DNA from: Marinimicrobium alkaliphilum
GTDB taxonomy: Bacteria > Pseudomonadota > Gammaproteobacteria > Pseudomonadales > Cellvibrionaceae
Assembly: GCF_003259155.1 (NCBI RefSeq)
Contig: NZ_QGMQ01000003.1
Span: 186,001 to 250,000 of the forward strand
Direction of reading: 5' to 3'
DNA: 64,000 nt
Positions 44,268-52,612 of this stretch are shown here, in pieces. Positions within the stretch are counted from its first letter, which is position 1. Every line of letters starts with the position of its first letter. Under the pieces are notes generated by a model that saw nothing but the letters and a program-made list of their open reading frames with translations, was not told where the DNA came from and did not search any database. The translations under genes were made by a program, and so were the position numbers.

Positions 44268-44921
44268 ATGACGCTGGAACAGCTACCGCGCATTCGCGCC
44301 CTGATCGCCCAGGCGCGCGCCAAGGACCCCTTGAATGAGGCCCTTGTGACCCGACTGCGGAAACAGGCGCCGAGCCTGCACAGCTCGATTCAATTGCCAC
44401 CCGAGGCAGCGGCGGAGGAGTTGGCGCGCTTCATGTTGCGGTACATTGAGCACGTGCCTGACTTTATCGATGCCATCTGCGACCTGACCCGAGCGTACCG
44501 GGTGCACCAACAAATCAGGCCACTGCTGACCATCGCGTGCGATTATTTCGTATCGCCACCCGACATTGTCGACACCGACAACGAGATGGAAGCCCTGCTG
44601 GACGAGGCCTATCTGGCACACCGGCTGCTGGAAGAGGTCAACGACCGGTTTATCAGCGAATGCGGCATCCCACTGGTGCCCGTCGATATGACCCGGGCCA
44701 ACCTGATCGCCCACGCCCTGATTGGCGAGCCTTTTGCCACCGAACTGGATCAGGCGGTCATCTTTTCCGCCGATCTGCTACTCAATGAGCATCCCTTCGA
44801 CGGTGAGGACTTCAAACGCTATATCGTGGTCCATCAACAGCGCGGCTGGGAGCGGGATATCGACCGCTGGCCCTGCCTGGCCCAGGATCTCGATGTCGGG
44901 GTGTACTTCAGGCCTCGCTGA
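44268..44921 (+). CDS. Conserved hypothetical protein, possibly DUF1232/YkvA-like
   Basis: 217 residues without a signal peptide. Residues about 85-130 (ACDYFVSPPDIVDTD, then LLDEAYLAHRLLEEV) resemble the DUF1232 pattern, in which YF-SP-D is followed by a helix-turn-helix, but without the usual hydrophobic membrane character. The rest, mostly helical and acidic, I do not recognise. It stands alone between the MATE gene and a convergent isomerase gene. Confidence 0.75.
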   Translation: MTLEQLPRIRALIAQARAKDPLNEALVTRLRKQAPSLHSSIQLPPEAAAEELARFMLRYIEHVPDFIDAICDLTRAYRVHQQIRPLLTIACDYFVSPPDIVDTDNEMEALLDEAYLAHRLLEEVNDRFISECGIPLVPVDMTRANLIAHALIGEPFATELDQAVIFSADLLLNEHPFDGEDFKRYIVVHQQRGWERDIDRWPCLAQDLDVGVYFRPR

Positions 44922-44956
44922 CTATCGCCATCGAGCTGATCCAGCTCGCATAAAAA

Positions 44957-44976
44957 AACCCGGCAGTGGCCGGGTT
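44957..44976 (-). terminator. Terminator after the RpiB/LacAB gene
   Basis: AACCCGG (44957-44963) pairs with CCGGGTT (44970-44976). On the minus strand it is followed by seven T residues, typical of a Rho-independent terminator. Confidence 0.88.
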
Positions 44977-45003
44977 CCTGAAAACGTGTTGGTCGCGGAG
45001 GGA

Positions 45004-45639
45004 TCAGCCCAGCACGCTGCGCACGTAAGCTTCCAGATCTTTGTCCTGACAGTTGTCAAAGAAGCACTTCTGGAAACGCTCGCCGGTGACGGCGGTTTTT
45101 ACCAGCTCCTGATCCAGCGCCTTGAGGCCTTCCAGTACATCTTTGCTCAGGGCAGCTTTAACACCACTGAGGATACCGGCGTTGCGCACCTGGGACTCTT
45201 TGCGTTCCGGCGGGTAACCCTGGCCGGTGACACCGGTAAAGGCCTTCTCGCAGATGTAGCGCACGTTCAGTTCGGCACCCCAGCCAAAACCTTTGGCAAA
45301 GGGCAGGGCCAGGGCGTTACCGTTGTTGATCTGGGCGAACAGGTAAGCGTCCGAGGGCTCGATGCAGTAACCGCACGCGACACCGGGGTGAGCGTTCAGG
45401 GACATCATGGCGCCCTGGCCGGTGCCGCAACCGGTCAGCACAAAATCCACCGCTTTACTGTTGAGCAGCAGGCTCGACATGATGCCCAGGTGAATGTAGG
45501 TCAGGTGGTGGTCATTGTCGCCGTCCATACCGACGTTGGCCACGTCATGGCCCAGCTCTTTGGCCACGGCTTGCAGCTGTTCCCAGATGATGGGGTTCTT
45601 GCCTGCCTGGCTGAATTCGTTCATTAATGCAATTTTCAT
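45004..45639 (-). CDS. RpiB/LacA/LacB-family sugar-phosphate isomerase
   Basis: A 211-residue cytoplasmic enzyme. The active-site loop is TGCGTGQGAMMSLNAHPGVA (about residues 69-88), with the catalytic cysteine and the GTG anion-binding loop, then CGYCIEPSDAYLFAQ. It is longer than ribose-5-phosphate isomerase B (about 150) because of a C-terminal extension that contains a CFFDNCQD segment. It probably interconverts an aldose and ketose phosphate; the exact sugar is not clear. It stands alone with its own terminator. Confidence 0.85.
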   Translation of the reverse strand: MKIALMNEFSQAGKNPIIWEQLQAVAKELGHDVANVGMDGDNDHHLTYIHLGIMSSLLLNSKAVDFVLTGCGTGQGAMMSLNAHPGVACGYCIEPSDAYLFAQINNGNALALPFAKGFGWGAELNVRYICEKAFTGVTGQGYPPERKESQVRNAGILSGVKAALSKDVLEGLKALDQELVKTAVTGERFQKCFFDNCQDKDLEAYVRSVLG

Positions 45640-45760
45640 AATCTCAGTCTCTCGTTTGCGTGGCTGGCCGAGCCAGCTGGGGGAAATTTGATAAACGCAA
45701 CCATTGTAACACAGTCTGACTCCCCAGACTCAAGGCGCCAGAGTGCTCCCCAGACAGTGA

Positions 45761-47218
45761 CTAACCGGCGTCGCGCGCCAACACTTTGGACAGGGTCGGC
45801 ATCGTGGCCAAAGCGCGATCCAGGGCCTGCTGAATCCGGCGGTGCAAATCCGCCAACTGCCCGTCGGGCAGGGCATCCAGCAGCCGATCATAGCGCGCGG
45901 GCTGCACACCCAACCCGGTCAACAGGATAATCCAGGCCTCCTGAGGCACAGCCTCTTCGTCCTCCGGCCAGAGCCGGCCCTGAGTTTCAAACAACGACAA
46001 ACGGAAACGTAAGGACGCGGGCCAGGCGTCCCGCTGTTCGAGCGTAACCCCGGTCTCGGCCAGTCGATGCGCCAGATGGAAGTCGCGGATGGCCGCCAGC
46101 ATAGCCCCGGCCCGGCGGTTGTACTCCCCCTGCAGCGCATTGCTCAAGCGTTTATCCGGGTATAACTCAAGCCACAGGAGCAGGGCTTTACAGGCCCAGT
46201 GCAGCTCGGACAGCACCAGCGGCGTCGCACTCCCGGCGGCATCGCCCAACGCCAGGCAGTTGCCCCGCCAAAAGACCTCGCGCCGCCCTGGGCGCAGCGC
46301 ACGCAGGGCCTCGTCAGCCTGCCCGTACGCGCGACACCAGCCCACCCAGTCGGTTTGGGCGGTGCCCAGGGCATCAATGCGCTCACAGCTGCGCAACCCG
46401 GCCCGACGCTCCCAGCCAAAGTCCGTTTGACACAAGCGCGCCCGGGGCTGCGGCTGCGCCTCGGGCGGCAAGCTCAACTGGCTCTGCACGGTCCAGGGCA
46501 ACCAGTGCTCCCAATCCTCAAATCCGACGTCGAGCGCCTCGCCCAACAGGCGCGACTCAGCCCCGGTAGCGTCAATGTAAAAATCCGCCACCAGGCGCTC
46601 ACCGTTACCCAGGCGCACAGCGGCAATCCGCTCATCGACACCCCGTTCAACATCGTCGAGGGAGGCCTTGCAAACCCTCAACCCCAGGCGTTCACCGTAA
46701 TCCGCAAGGGTGTCACATAAACGGCTGTGATCCAGGTGCAAACCGTAGCGCAGGGTCGACTTGATGGAACGCGGGTCGTCCACCGGAAAATCAAACTGAC
46801 CCCGGCGCGCCGCCTGGGTGGCCAGAAAATGCTCGCTGTAACGCTGGGCGATCGCCCCCGGGTGGCATTTGAAAAAACCCTGCTCAAAGCTGGCGGGCGC
46901 CGGGTCAATGCCGTGGCGACCAAAAGGCAGAAAAAACCCCTCGCGTCCAAGCGGCTGATACTCAAACCCGAGGCCATAGAGGCCATCGCAGGCCTTGAGC
47001 AATGCAGGCTCGGGCAATCCCCAGATACCGATCAATTCGTGCAGGGCCGGCTGCGAAATTTCCACCTGCTGCTGATCGCCCGGCGCGGCCGGTGTCACCA
47101 CCAGGGTCACCTCAACGCCGCTGGGCTTGAGCGCCCGCGCCAGGGTGAAGGCGGCCGCGTGTGCCACGGCACCCGCCCCCACCACCGCAATATGCTTCAG
47201 GGCAGTATCAGCGACCAT
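45761..47218 (-). CDS. Flavin-dependent halogenase-like protein with lost catalytic residues
   Basis: A 485-residue FAD-binding protein of the tryptophan-halogenase fold. The dinucleotide motif is VGAGAVAHAAA (about residues 12-22), weaker than the GGGTAGWM of its neighbour. Aligning by eye to the neighbour, the catalytic lysine position (Y-K-L-A-I-E-F) reads Y-G-L-G-F-E-Y, the WxWxIP motif reads LPWTVQ, and the glutamate of the EPLEST motif is replaced in ATPLVLSEL. It should not halogenate by the known mechanism. It overlaps the upstream halogenase gene by 11 bases, which suggests cotranslation and perhaps a complex. Other flavin chemistry is possible. Confidence 0.82.
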   Translation of the reverse strand: MVADTALKHIAVVGAGAVAHAAAFTLARALKPSGVEVTLVVTPAAPGDQQQVEISQPALHELIGIWGLPEPALLKACDGLYGLGFEYQPLGREGFFLPFGRHGIDPAPASFEQGFFKCHPGAIAQRYSEHFLATQAARRGQFDFPVDDPRSIKSTLRYGLHLDHSRLCDTLADYGERLGLRVCKASLDDVERGVDERIAAVRLGNGERLVADFYIDATGAESRLLGEALDVGFEDWEHWLPWTVQSQLSLPPEAQPQPRARLCQTDFGWERRAGLRSCERIDALGTAQTDWVGWCRAYGQADEALRALRPGRREVFWRGNCLALGDAAGSATPLVLSELHWACKALLLWLELYPDKRLSNALQGEYNRRAGAMLAAIRDFHLAHRLAETGVTLEQRDAWPASLRFRLSLFETQGRLWPEDEEAVPQEAWIILLTGLGVQPARYDRLLDALPDGQLADLHRRIQQALDRALATMPTLSKVLARDAG

Positions 47219-48740
47219 AACGCCCTCCGTACAGGCTCAATTCCGCCGGGGCCGGTGAGCCGGTGACCCCGCGCACCACCGCCTCGGCATGAGGCGGCAG
47301 GGATTCGGCACAGCGTTTGAGTGTGTCCGCCATGCCCTGGAGGTGGGCGGCCACCTTATGCGGCGGATGCCCGGCCACCCGTGGGTCGCAGCCGTCGGGG
47401 GTTACCCCCTGACCAAGATACACCGCGAGCCAGCTCGGCAGGCCGAAGAGCCCGTGCTCGTAATGTTCGACGGCAGCGGCTTCCTTGAACAGCGCGAGCT
47501 TGCGCGCCAACTCGTCGGGAATCGTCATCTCTCGGCACTGCTGCCAGAAGGCTTCCGGACGCCGGTTGGCGTGGTAGTGCAGAATCAGAAAGTCCCTTAC
47601 GCGGCCGTATTCCAGCGCCATCCAGCGGTTGAAGGCGTCCTGCCCCGGGCCCTCGCAACGCGCGTTCGGGAAGTAGGTGACCAGTTTCAGAATCGCCATC
47701 TGAATCAGGTAGATACTGGTGGACTCCAGTGGCTCCAGGAAGCCGCTCGACAGACCCACGGCAACGCAGTTTTTGTCCCAACTGCGCGCGCGATAACCGG
47801 GCTCAAAGCGGATAAAGTTGGGCTCGGTAATGGCCGGCTTGCCGATGGCGATGCGCAGTTGCTCGCAGGCCTGCTCATCGCTCAGGTGATCACTGCTGTA
47901 GACATGACCATTGCCGGTGCGGTGCTGCAGGGGAATACGCCAGATCCAGCCCGCCCCGGAAGCCGTGACCCGGGTATAGGGGGGCGGCTCGGCCATCGCC
48001 GGGCTCCCCAGCGCCACGGCCCGGTTGCACGGCAACCAGTGGCGCCAACTCTGATAGCCCACGCCCAAGGTATCCCCGATCAACAGGGCTCGAAAACCCG
48101 AGCAGTCCACAAACAACTGACCCTCGACCGCCTGCCCGCTCTCCAGGTGAAGCCGCCGGATATGGCCGCTATCCGGGTCCTGCTCCACCTGCGCGACCCG
48201 ACCCTCGATACGCTCAACGCCCCGCGCCTCGGCATAGTCGCGCAAGAAGCGCGCGTAACGCCCGGCATCCAGATGGAAGGCGTAGCCGTAACCAGTGGGG
48301 AACTCAGGCCGGGGAGGACCAAAGCGCCCCGAACGCGCAGCCCAGCTCGCCAGCGAAAAGTCATCCAACGTCAGGTCAGGGCGATGCTTGCGCGCCCGTA
48401 AAAAATAATGGTGAAAATCGATACCGTTGAGGTCGTCCCCAAAACCACTGAAGGGGTGCAGGTAACGGCTGCCGGCGTCGCCCCAGCCATTGAATTCGAT
48501 CGCCAGCTTGTAAGTGGCGCCGGTGGCCTGAACAAAAGCGTTTTCGTCGATACCCAAGAGGGTGTTGAACTGGCGCAAATGGGGAATGGTCGCCTCACCC
48601 ACGCCCACGGTACCGATCTGTTCGGACTCCACCAGACGAATTTTGATATCCGGCGGCAGCAGGCGGCTCAGCGCTGCGGCGGTCATCCAGCCGGCGGTGC
48701 CACCCCCGAGAATCACCAGGCGTTCAATTGCTGCTGTCAT
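47208..48740 (-). CDS. Flavin-dependent tryptophan-halogenase family protein
   Basis: A 510-residue enzyme with all family hallmarks: GGGTAGWMTAAAL near the N-terminus (about residues 11-23), VGVGEATIPHLRQFN, the catalytic lysine in TYKLAIEFNGW (about 79-89), WIWRIP (the WxWxIP motif, about 275) and the glutamate in SGFLEPLESTSIYL (about 340). It should use FADH2, O2 and halide to make HOCl or HOBr held by the lysine. The substrate need not be tryptophan; related genes in this order often sit with TonB receptors and act on unknown or indolic compounds. No flavin reductase gene is adjacent. Confidence 0.9.
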   Translation of the reverse strand: MTAAIERLVILGGGTAGWMTAAALSRLLPPDIKIRLVESEQIGTVGVGEATIPHLRQFNTLLGIDENAFVQATGATYKLAIEFNGWGDAGSRYLHPFSGFGDDLNGIDFHHYFLRARKHRPDLTLDDFSLASWAARSGRFGPPRPEFPTGYGYAFHLDAGRYARFLRDYAEARGVERIEGRVAQVEQDPDSGHIRRLHLESGQAVEGQLFVDCSGFRALLIGDTLGVGYQSWRHWLPCNRAVALGSPAMAEPPPYTRVTASGAGWIWRIPLQHRTGNGHVYSSDHLSDEQACEQLRIAIGKPAITEPNFIRFEPGYRARSWDKNCVAVGLSSGFLEPLESTSIYLIQMAILKLVTYFPNARCEGPGQDAFNRWMALEYGRVRDFLILHYHANRRPEAFWQQCREMTIPDELARKLALFKEAAAVEHYEHGLFGLPSWLAVYLGQGVTPDGCDPRVAGHPPHKVAAHLQGMADTLKRCAESLPPHAEAVVRGVTGSPAPAELSLYGGRYGR

Positions 48741-48793
48741 GGTTGTCGCCGTCGCTATAGTGTCGTTTTGACTATTTATTAGATTCTGGCATT

Positions 48794-48799
48794 ATTATA
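48794..48799 (-). promoter_or_regulatory. Possible -10 box of the halogenase operon
   Basis: TATAAT on the minus strand, 53 bases upstream of the halogenase ATG and in AT-rich sequence. The hexamer 17 bases further upstream (TGATTG) is a poor -35, so the promoter may need an activator. The gap 48741-49010 has no gene. Confidence 0.45.
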
Positions 48800-49010
48800 T
48801 GAGCATTCATTCAACACAATCAGGCAATTCGCCCGCACAGTGACCGACCTCAATCCAAGCCCAGCGCTCACCCTCTACGCCTCCCTGCTGTAGCGCCAAG
48901 GGATTGATAAACAAGTACTAATTCCCGCGTCTGAGACCTACCGCACCGACGCCGAAGTCAACAGCTGCTATGCTTCATGGACGACCAATAGTCTACAACG
49001 AGGATTCGCC

Positions 49011-49355
49011 ATGACTGCATTGAGCCTGACTGTTCGCCGCCTGCTGTTTATCGCCTGCGCCTTTATGCTGATCGCTGCCGCCCTGCCCAGCGCTCAGGCC
49101 GACATCGTCGGCACCCAGGATCTGGTCATGGAGCACAGTGGCGAACGCCAACAACTGTTGAATGATCTGAATCGCGATGATATCCGCGCCGAGCTGGAAC
49201 GCTTTGGCGTGAACCCGGACCAGGCCCAGGAGCGCGTCGCGGCCATGACCGATACCGAGGTGATGGAGTTGAGCGCGGGTCTGGACCAGTTCGCCGCCGG
49301 CGGCAGCGTTGTCACCGTGCTGCTGATACTGATTCTTGTCATTCTGCTGACCTGA
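49011..49355 (+). CDS. PA2779 family small membrane protein with GG plus C-terminal helix
   Basis: 114 residues. It has an N-terminal signal or helix (LLFIACAFMLIAAALPSAQA), a polar helical middle (about 32-92) and a C-terminal tail of a Gly-Gly (AAGG) followed by a hydrophobic stretch VVTVLLILILVILLT that ends the protein. This resembles PA2779 of P. aeruginosa and has the look of a GlyGly-type sorting tail. The stop overlaps the start of the next gene as TGATG, so it is coupled to a C39-like peptidase. Function unknown; it may be the substrate of that peptidase. Confidence 0.82.
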   Translation: MTALSLTVRRLLFIACAFMLIAAALPSAQADIVGTQDLVMEHSGERQQLLNDLNRDDIRAELERFGVNPDQAQERVAAMTDTEVMELSAGLDQFAAGGSVVTVLLILILVILLT

Positions 49356-50287
49356 TGCTCACCCGGGTCGTGGCCCTGCTTGGGGCCACGCTACTGGCTG
49401 GCTGTGCCAACGCCCCGTTGCAGTACCCGGATCTGGACGATGCGTACAGCGCATCGCCCGCGACCGAGCTGAGCGCCACTGCCTTTTTCCCTCAGACCGA
49501 TTACCAGTGCGGCCCTTCCGCACTGGCCACTCTGTTGCACACCAGCGGCCTGCGTGAGGCCGACCCGGACGCCCTGTCAGAACAGGTGTATCTGCCGGGC
49601 CGCCAGGGCAGCCTGCAAACCGAGCTGCTCGCGGCCAGCCGACGGGCCGAGCGTGTGCCCTATGTCCTGGAACCTGAACTCGCGGACCTGTTGACGGAAA
49701 TCCAGGCCGGCAACCCGGTACTGGTACTGCAGAACCTGCAATTGCCGCGCTGGCCCCAATGGCATTACGCGGTGGTCATCGGCTTTGATCTGGAGGCCGG
49801 CGAAGTCATCCTGCGCTCGGGGGAAGAGTACCGGCAGGTAATGTCCCTGCGTCGCTTTGAGCGCACCTGGCAGCTCGGGGATTACTGGGCTCTGGTGATC
49901 ACCGCCCCGGACGCCGTGCCTGCCACCGCCCGCCCCCAGCGCTACCTGCAAGCAGCCCTGGCACTGGAACAACAGGGCCGCGTAGAACCGGCGCGCAAGG
50001 CTTACCACGCCGCGGCGAACCACTGGCTGGACAGCCCGCTGGGGCCCATGGCACTGGGCAACCTGGCCTATCAGGAAGACGACTACAGCGAGGCCGAACG
50101 CCAGTTTGGCGCGGCCATCGAACGGGCCCCTGAGGCGCCCGCAGGCCACTATAATCTGGCCTGGGCCCTGGCGCGCCAAGGGCAACGTGAGGCGGCGCTC
50201 GCCGCCGCGAACCGGGCTCAACAGCTGGCGCCGGCGCACAGCCGCTACGCCGCGGCGGTAACCACGCTGTCGGAAGCCCTGGACTAG
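49355..50287 (+). CDS. PA2778 family C39-like cysteine peptidase lipoprotein with TPR repeats
   Basis: 310 residues. The signal ends in LLAGC, a lipobox. The peptidase C39-like domain covers about residues 40-185, with the catalytic Cys in QCGPSALATLL (about 51), the His in WHYAVVIGFD (about 142) and a nearby Asp. Residues about 190-310 are two or three TPR units (ALEQQGRVEPARKAYHAAAN; ALGNLAYQEDDYSEAERQFG). It should work in the periplasm on peptides, probably with the PA2779-like product upstream. Its last 4 bases overlap the convergent hydrolase gene. Confidence 0.87.
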   Translation: MLTRVVALLGATLLAGCANAPLQYPDLDDAYSASPATELSATAFFPQTDYQCGPSALATLLHTSGLREADPDALSEQVYLPGRQGSLQTELLAASRRAERVPYVLEPELADLLTEIQAGNPVLVLQNLQLPRWPQWHYAVVIGFDLEAGEVILRSGEEYRQVMSLRRFERTWQLGDYWALVITAPDAVPATARPQRYLQAALALEQQGRVEPARKAYHAAANHWLDSPLGPMALGNLAYQEDDYSEAERQFGAAIERAPEAPAGHYNLAWALARQGQREAALAAANRAQQLAPAHSRYAAAVTTLSEALD

Positions 50288-51336
50288 TCCTTGGGAACCC
50301 GAACCTCAGTGTGACCGATCCCGGCAGGGTCTTCGTCCGGCATCAGGTAACGCAGATCTCTGAAGATCACCCGCCAGTAATCATCCTGCTCAATGACCTC
50401 CCAGTACAGAAAACGCGACCAATGCATAAAGCCGCGCACGCTGGGGTCCGCCATGGCCCGCGCCACCACCGGGCTGGGTGACTCCCGGGGAATCGTGCGA
50501 CGCTCACCATCGGCACTGATCACCTGATAGTAATCGTCATGAACCACCACCAATCGGTGCGCACTGGGCACGCCGGGGGTCGGGTTGGCCTGCACGGCAA
50601 TGGCTTCACCGTCTTGCGCCAGCCAGGTACTTTCAGCCAGACGCGCAAGCCCGTAGGCCGCACACACATACATGACCAGAGCGGCAAAACTGAGCTGCGC
50701 CACCCGCTGCCCGGCGGCTGGCGAAGGCCGCCACCAGCGCAGTGCGACGATCGCCGCAACACCAGCCACCCACAGCAACTTGACACCGAGCGGAGGCATA
50801 CTACTGGTCAAAATCAGCGCGCTCGCGAGCCCACCCAGCAGCACCCAAGCGGCAATTTCAGGGCGAGAAGCCGAGCGCGCAAGCACCACGCCTGTGGCAG
50901 CCAGCAGCCACACCCAGGGGTCGATAATGAACAGGGTATCGCCGTAGAACCAGGTGTCGTCGAAGGGCATCAACAGGCGGATGCCGTAGGTATTGAGCCA
51001 GTCGAGCAGCGGGTGCGACCAGACCGCAATAAAACTGATGGTCACCAACCAGGGCAGGTGCAACGGCGGTCCGTCGGATCTCAGTCGCCCGCGCCAACGG
51101 TGCCATAACAGCACGGCAGCCACCAGCAGCACCGGCAAGACAACCATCGCCAGAATCCCGTGACTCCAGCCCCGGCGCACGTACAGCGAGGTGTCCTCTC
51201 CCCACAGCATGGCCAGGGCATCGATATCGGGCAGGTTGACCCCGATCAACAGGGTCGGCGTCGCGTACCGGGTGAGTTTTTTCAGACCGGACTCCGCAAG
51301 CGCGGCCCCGACCAGGGTGTGGGCGACTGGATCCAT
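50284..51336 (-). CDS. YdjM-like membrane metal-dependent hydrolase
   Basis: 350 residues. The N-terminus MDPVAHTLVGAALAESGL and then GVNLPDIDAL and RRGWSHG carry the His/Asp residues of the YdjM (DUF457, LexA-binding inner-membrane hydrolase) family. Helices follow (about 70-230), then a C-terminal soluble part. Function is not established for the family. It starts 5 bases after the glycosyltransferase gene and so ends the envelope operon. Confidence 0.82.
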   Translation of the reverse strand: MDPVAHTLVGAALAESGLKKLTRYATPTLLIGVNLPDIDALAMLWGEDTSLYVRRGWSHGILAMVVLPVLLVAAVLLWHRWRGRLRSDGPPLHLPWLVTISFIAVWSHPLLDWLNTYGIRLLMPFDDTWFYGDTLFIIDPWVWLLAATGVVLARSASRPEIAAWVLLGGLASALILTSSMPPLGVKLLWVAGVAAIVALRWWRPSPAAGQRVAQLSFAALVMYVCAAYGLARLAESTWLAQDGEAIAVQANPTPGVPSAHRLVVVHDDYYQVISADGERRTIPRESPSPVVARAMADPSVRGFMHWSRFLYWEVIEQDDYWRVIFRDLRYLMPDEDPAGIGHTEVRVPKD

Positions 51337-51341
51337 AGGGC

Positions 51342-52604
51342 TTATTCCGGGTTGCGCAAACGCTGTTTGGCTTCAATCCACTGAGACATGTATTGGGTGC
51401 TTTTATGGTGGTGGTGATTGAGCAGGGCACCGGTAAAGTTACGCTGCCGGTGCTCGCGCAGATGCGTGCGCACGGCACACAGGCGCTCGATCAAGGCGGT
51501 GCGGTGTACGCCCGCATCAAAGCGCTCGCGCAACAACGGCAAACAACGCGCCCGGGCGGTTTGCCACCGGGCCGCGTCCGTGTAGAGCGCCGCGGCGGCC
51601 TCGGCAAAGTCCGCGGCAGTATTGGCCAGTGCACCGGGCCAGGACTGGCTGCCAGCCATGCCCTCGGCGCCGATGGCGGTCGTCACGCTCGGCGTCTGAG
51701 TGCGCAAGGCATCAAGCAGCTTGCCTTTGAGGCCTGCGCCAAAACGCAGCGGCGCCAGACACACCCGGGCGCGCCCCATGACTGCCTCGACGCTGACCGC
51801 CCGCCCGCACACATGGAACCCCTGCCCGGGGTTGTGCAACTGGGTCGCCTTGGGAGCCACATAGGCGCCGTAAATATGCAACTGGGCCCCGGGCACGCGG
51901 GCGCGCAAAGCGGGCCACAGGTCCGACTTCAACCAACGCACCGCGTCCCAATTGGGGCCATGGCGAAAATTGCCGATGGTGACAAAATGCTCCCGCTCAG
52001 CGAAGCCCGGGCTGGTTGATAACGCCTCAGGTTCCACCATAAACGGTATATAGTGCAGCAACGAAGCCGGCACGCCAAACGTCTCTTGCAGCAGCGCCAT
52101 TTCCGCCTCGGAAATCATCAGGCTCATATCGCTGCGGTAGATCGCGGCGACCTCCCGCAGAGCGATATCATCGTTGGCCATGGCTCCGTACAACGCCTCG
52201 GCATCAGCGTTAACCGGCTCGTCACCGGACTGCTGCTTGAGCAAGCGCTCGCGTGCGTAGCGCAAACTGTGCAGATCCTCTGTGTCCAGTACCCGCATTG
52301 CGTCCGGGCAGGTCCTGGCCACCCGCCAACCAAACTGCTCTTCACTCAGATAGCGATCGAACAGCACCAGGTCCGGCTGCCACTCCGCCAGCTGGGTATT
52401 GAAGCTGCTGCAATTGAGCGCAATCGGTAACTCGTTGATCCCTTGAGCCGTCAAATCGGCAGAGTGTTCAGTGCGCTCAGCAGCGCAGGCAAACGTGACC
52501 CGCCAACCCTGCGCGCGAAAACTGTGCAACAGTTGCAACAACCGACTGCCGGCTGCCGACGAAGTCGGCTCGGGCCACACCTGACCAATACACACTACAC
52601 GCAT
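51342..52604 (-). CDS. Glycosyltransferase, GT4-like
   Basis: A 420-residue GT-B-fold enzyme. The N-terminal domain begins MRVVCIGQVWPEPTSSAAGSR and the C-terminal nucleotide-sugar site contains HFVTIGNFRHGPNWDAV and VCLAPLRFGAGLKGKLLDAL, with the glycine-rich and Glu-like positions typical of GT4/GT1. Substrates are unknown. It lies 8 bases after the LpxR-like gene, so lipopolysaccharide or another envelope glycan is the likely acceptor. Confidence 0.85.
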   Translation of the reverse strand: MRVVCIGQVWPEPTSSAAGSRLLQLLHSFRAQGWRVTFACAAERTEHSADLTAQGINELPIALNCSSFNTQLAEWQPDLVLFDRYLSEEQFGWRVARTCPDAMRVLDTEDLHSLRYARERLLKQQSGDEPVNADAEALYGAMANDDIALREVAAIYRSDMSLMISEAEMALLQETFGVPASLLHYIPFMVEPEALSTSPGFAEREHFVTIGNFRHGPNWDAVRWLKSDLWPALRARVPGAQLHIYGAYVAPKATQLHNPGQGFHVCGRAVSVEAVMGRARVCLAPLRFGAGLKGKLLDALRTQTPSVTTAIGAEGMAGSQSWPGALANTAADFAEAAAALYTDAARWQTARARCLPLLRERFDAGVHRTALIERLCAVRTHLREHRQRNFTGALLNHHHHKSTQYMSQWIEAKQRLRNPE

Positions 52605-52612
52605 AGGACGTC

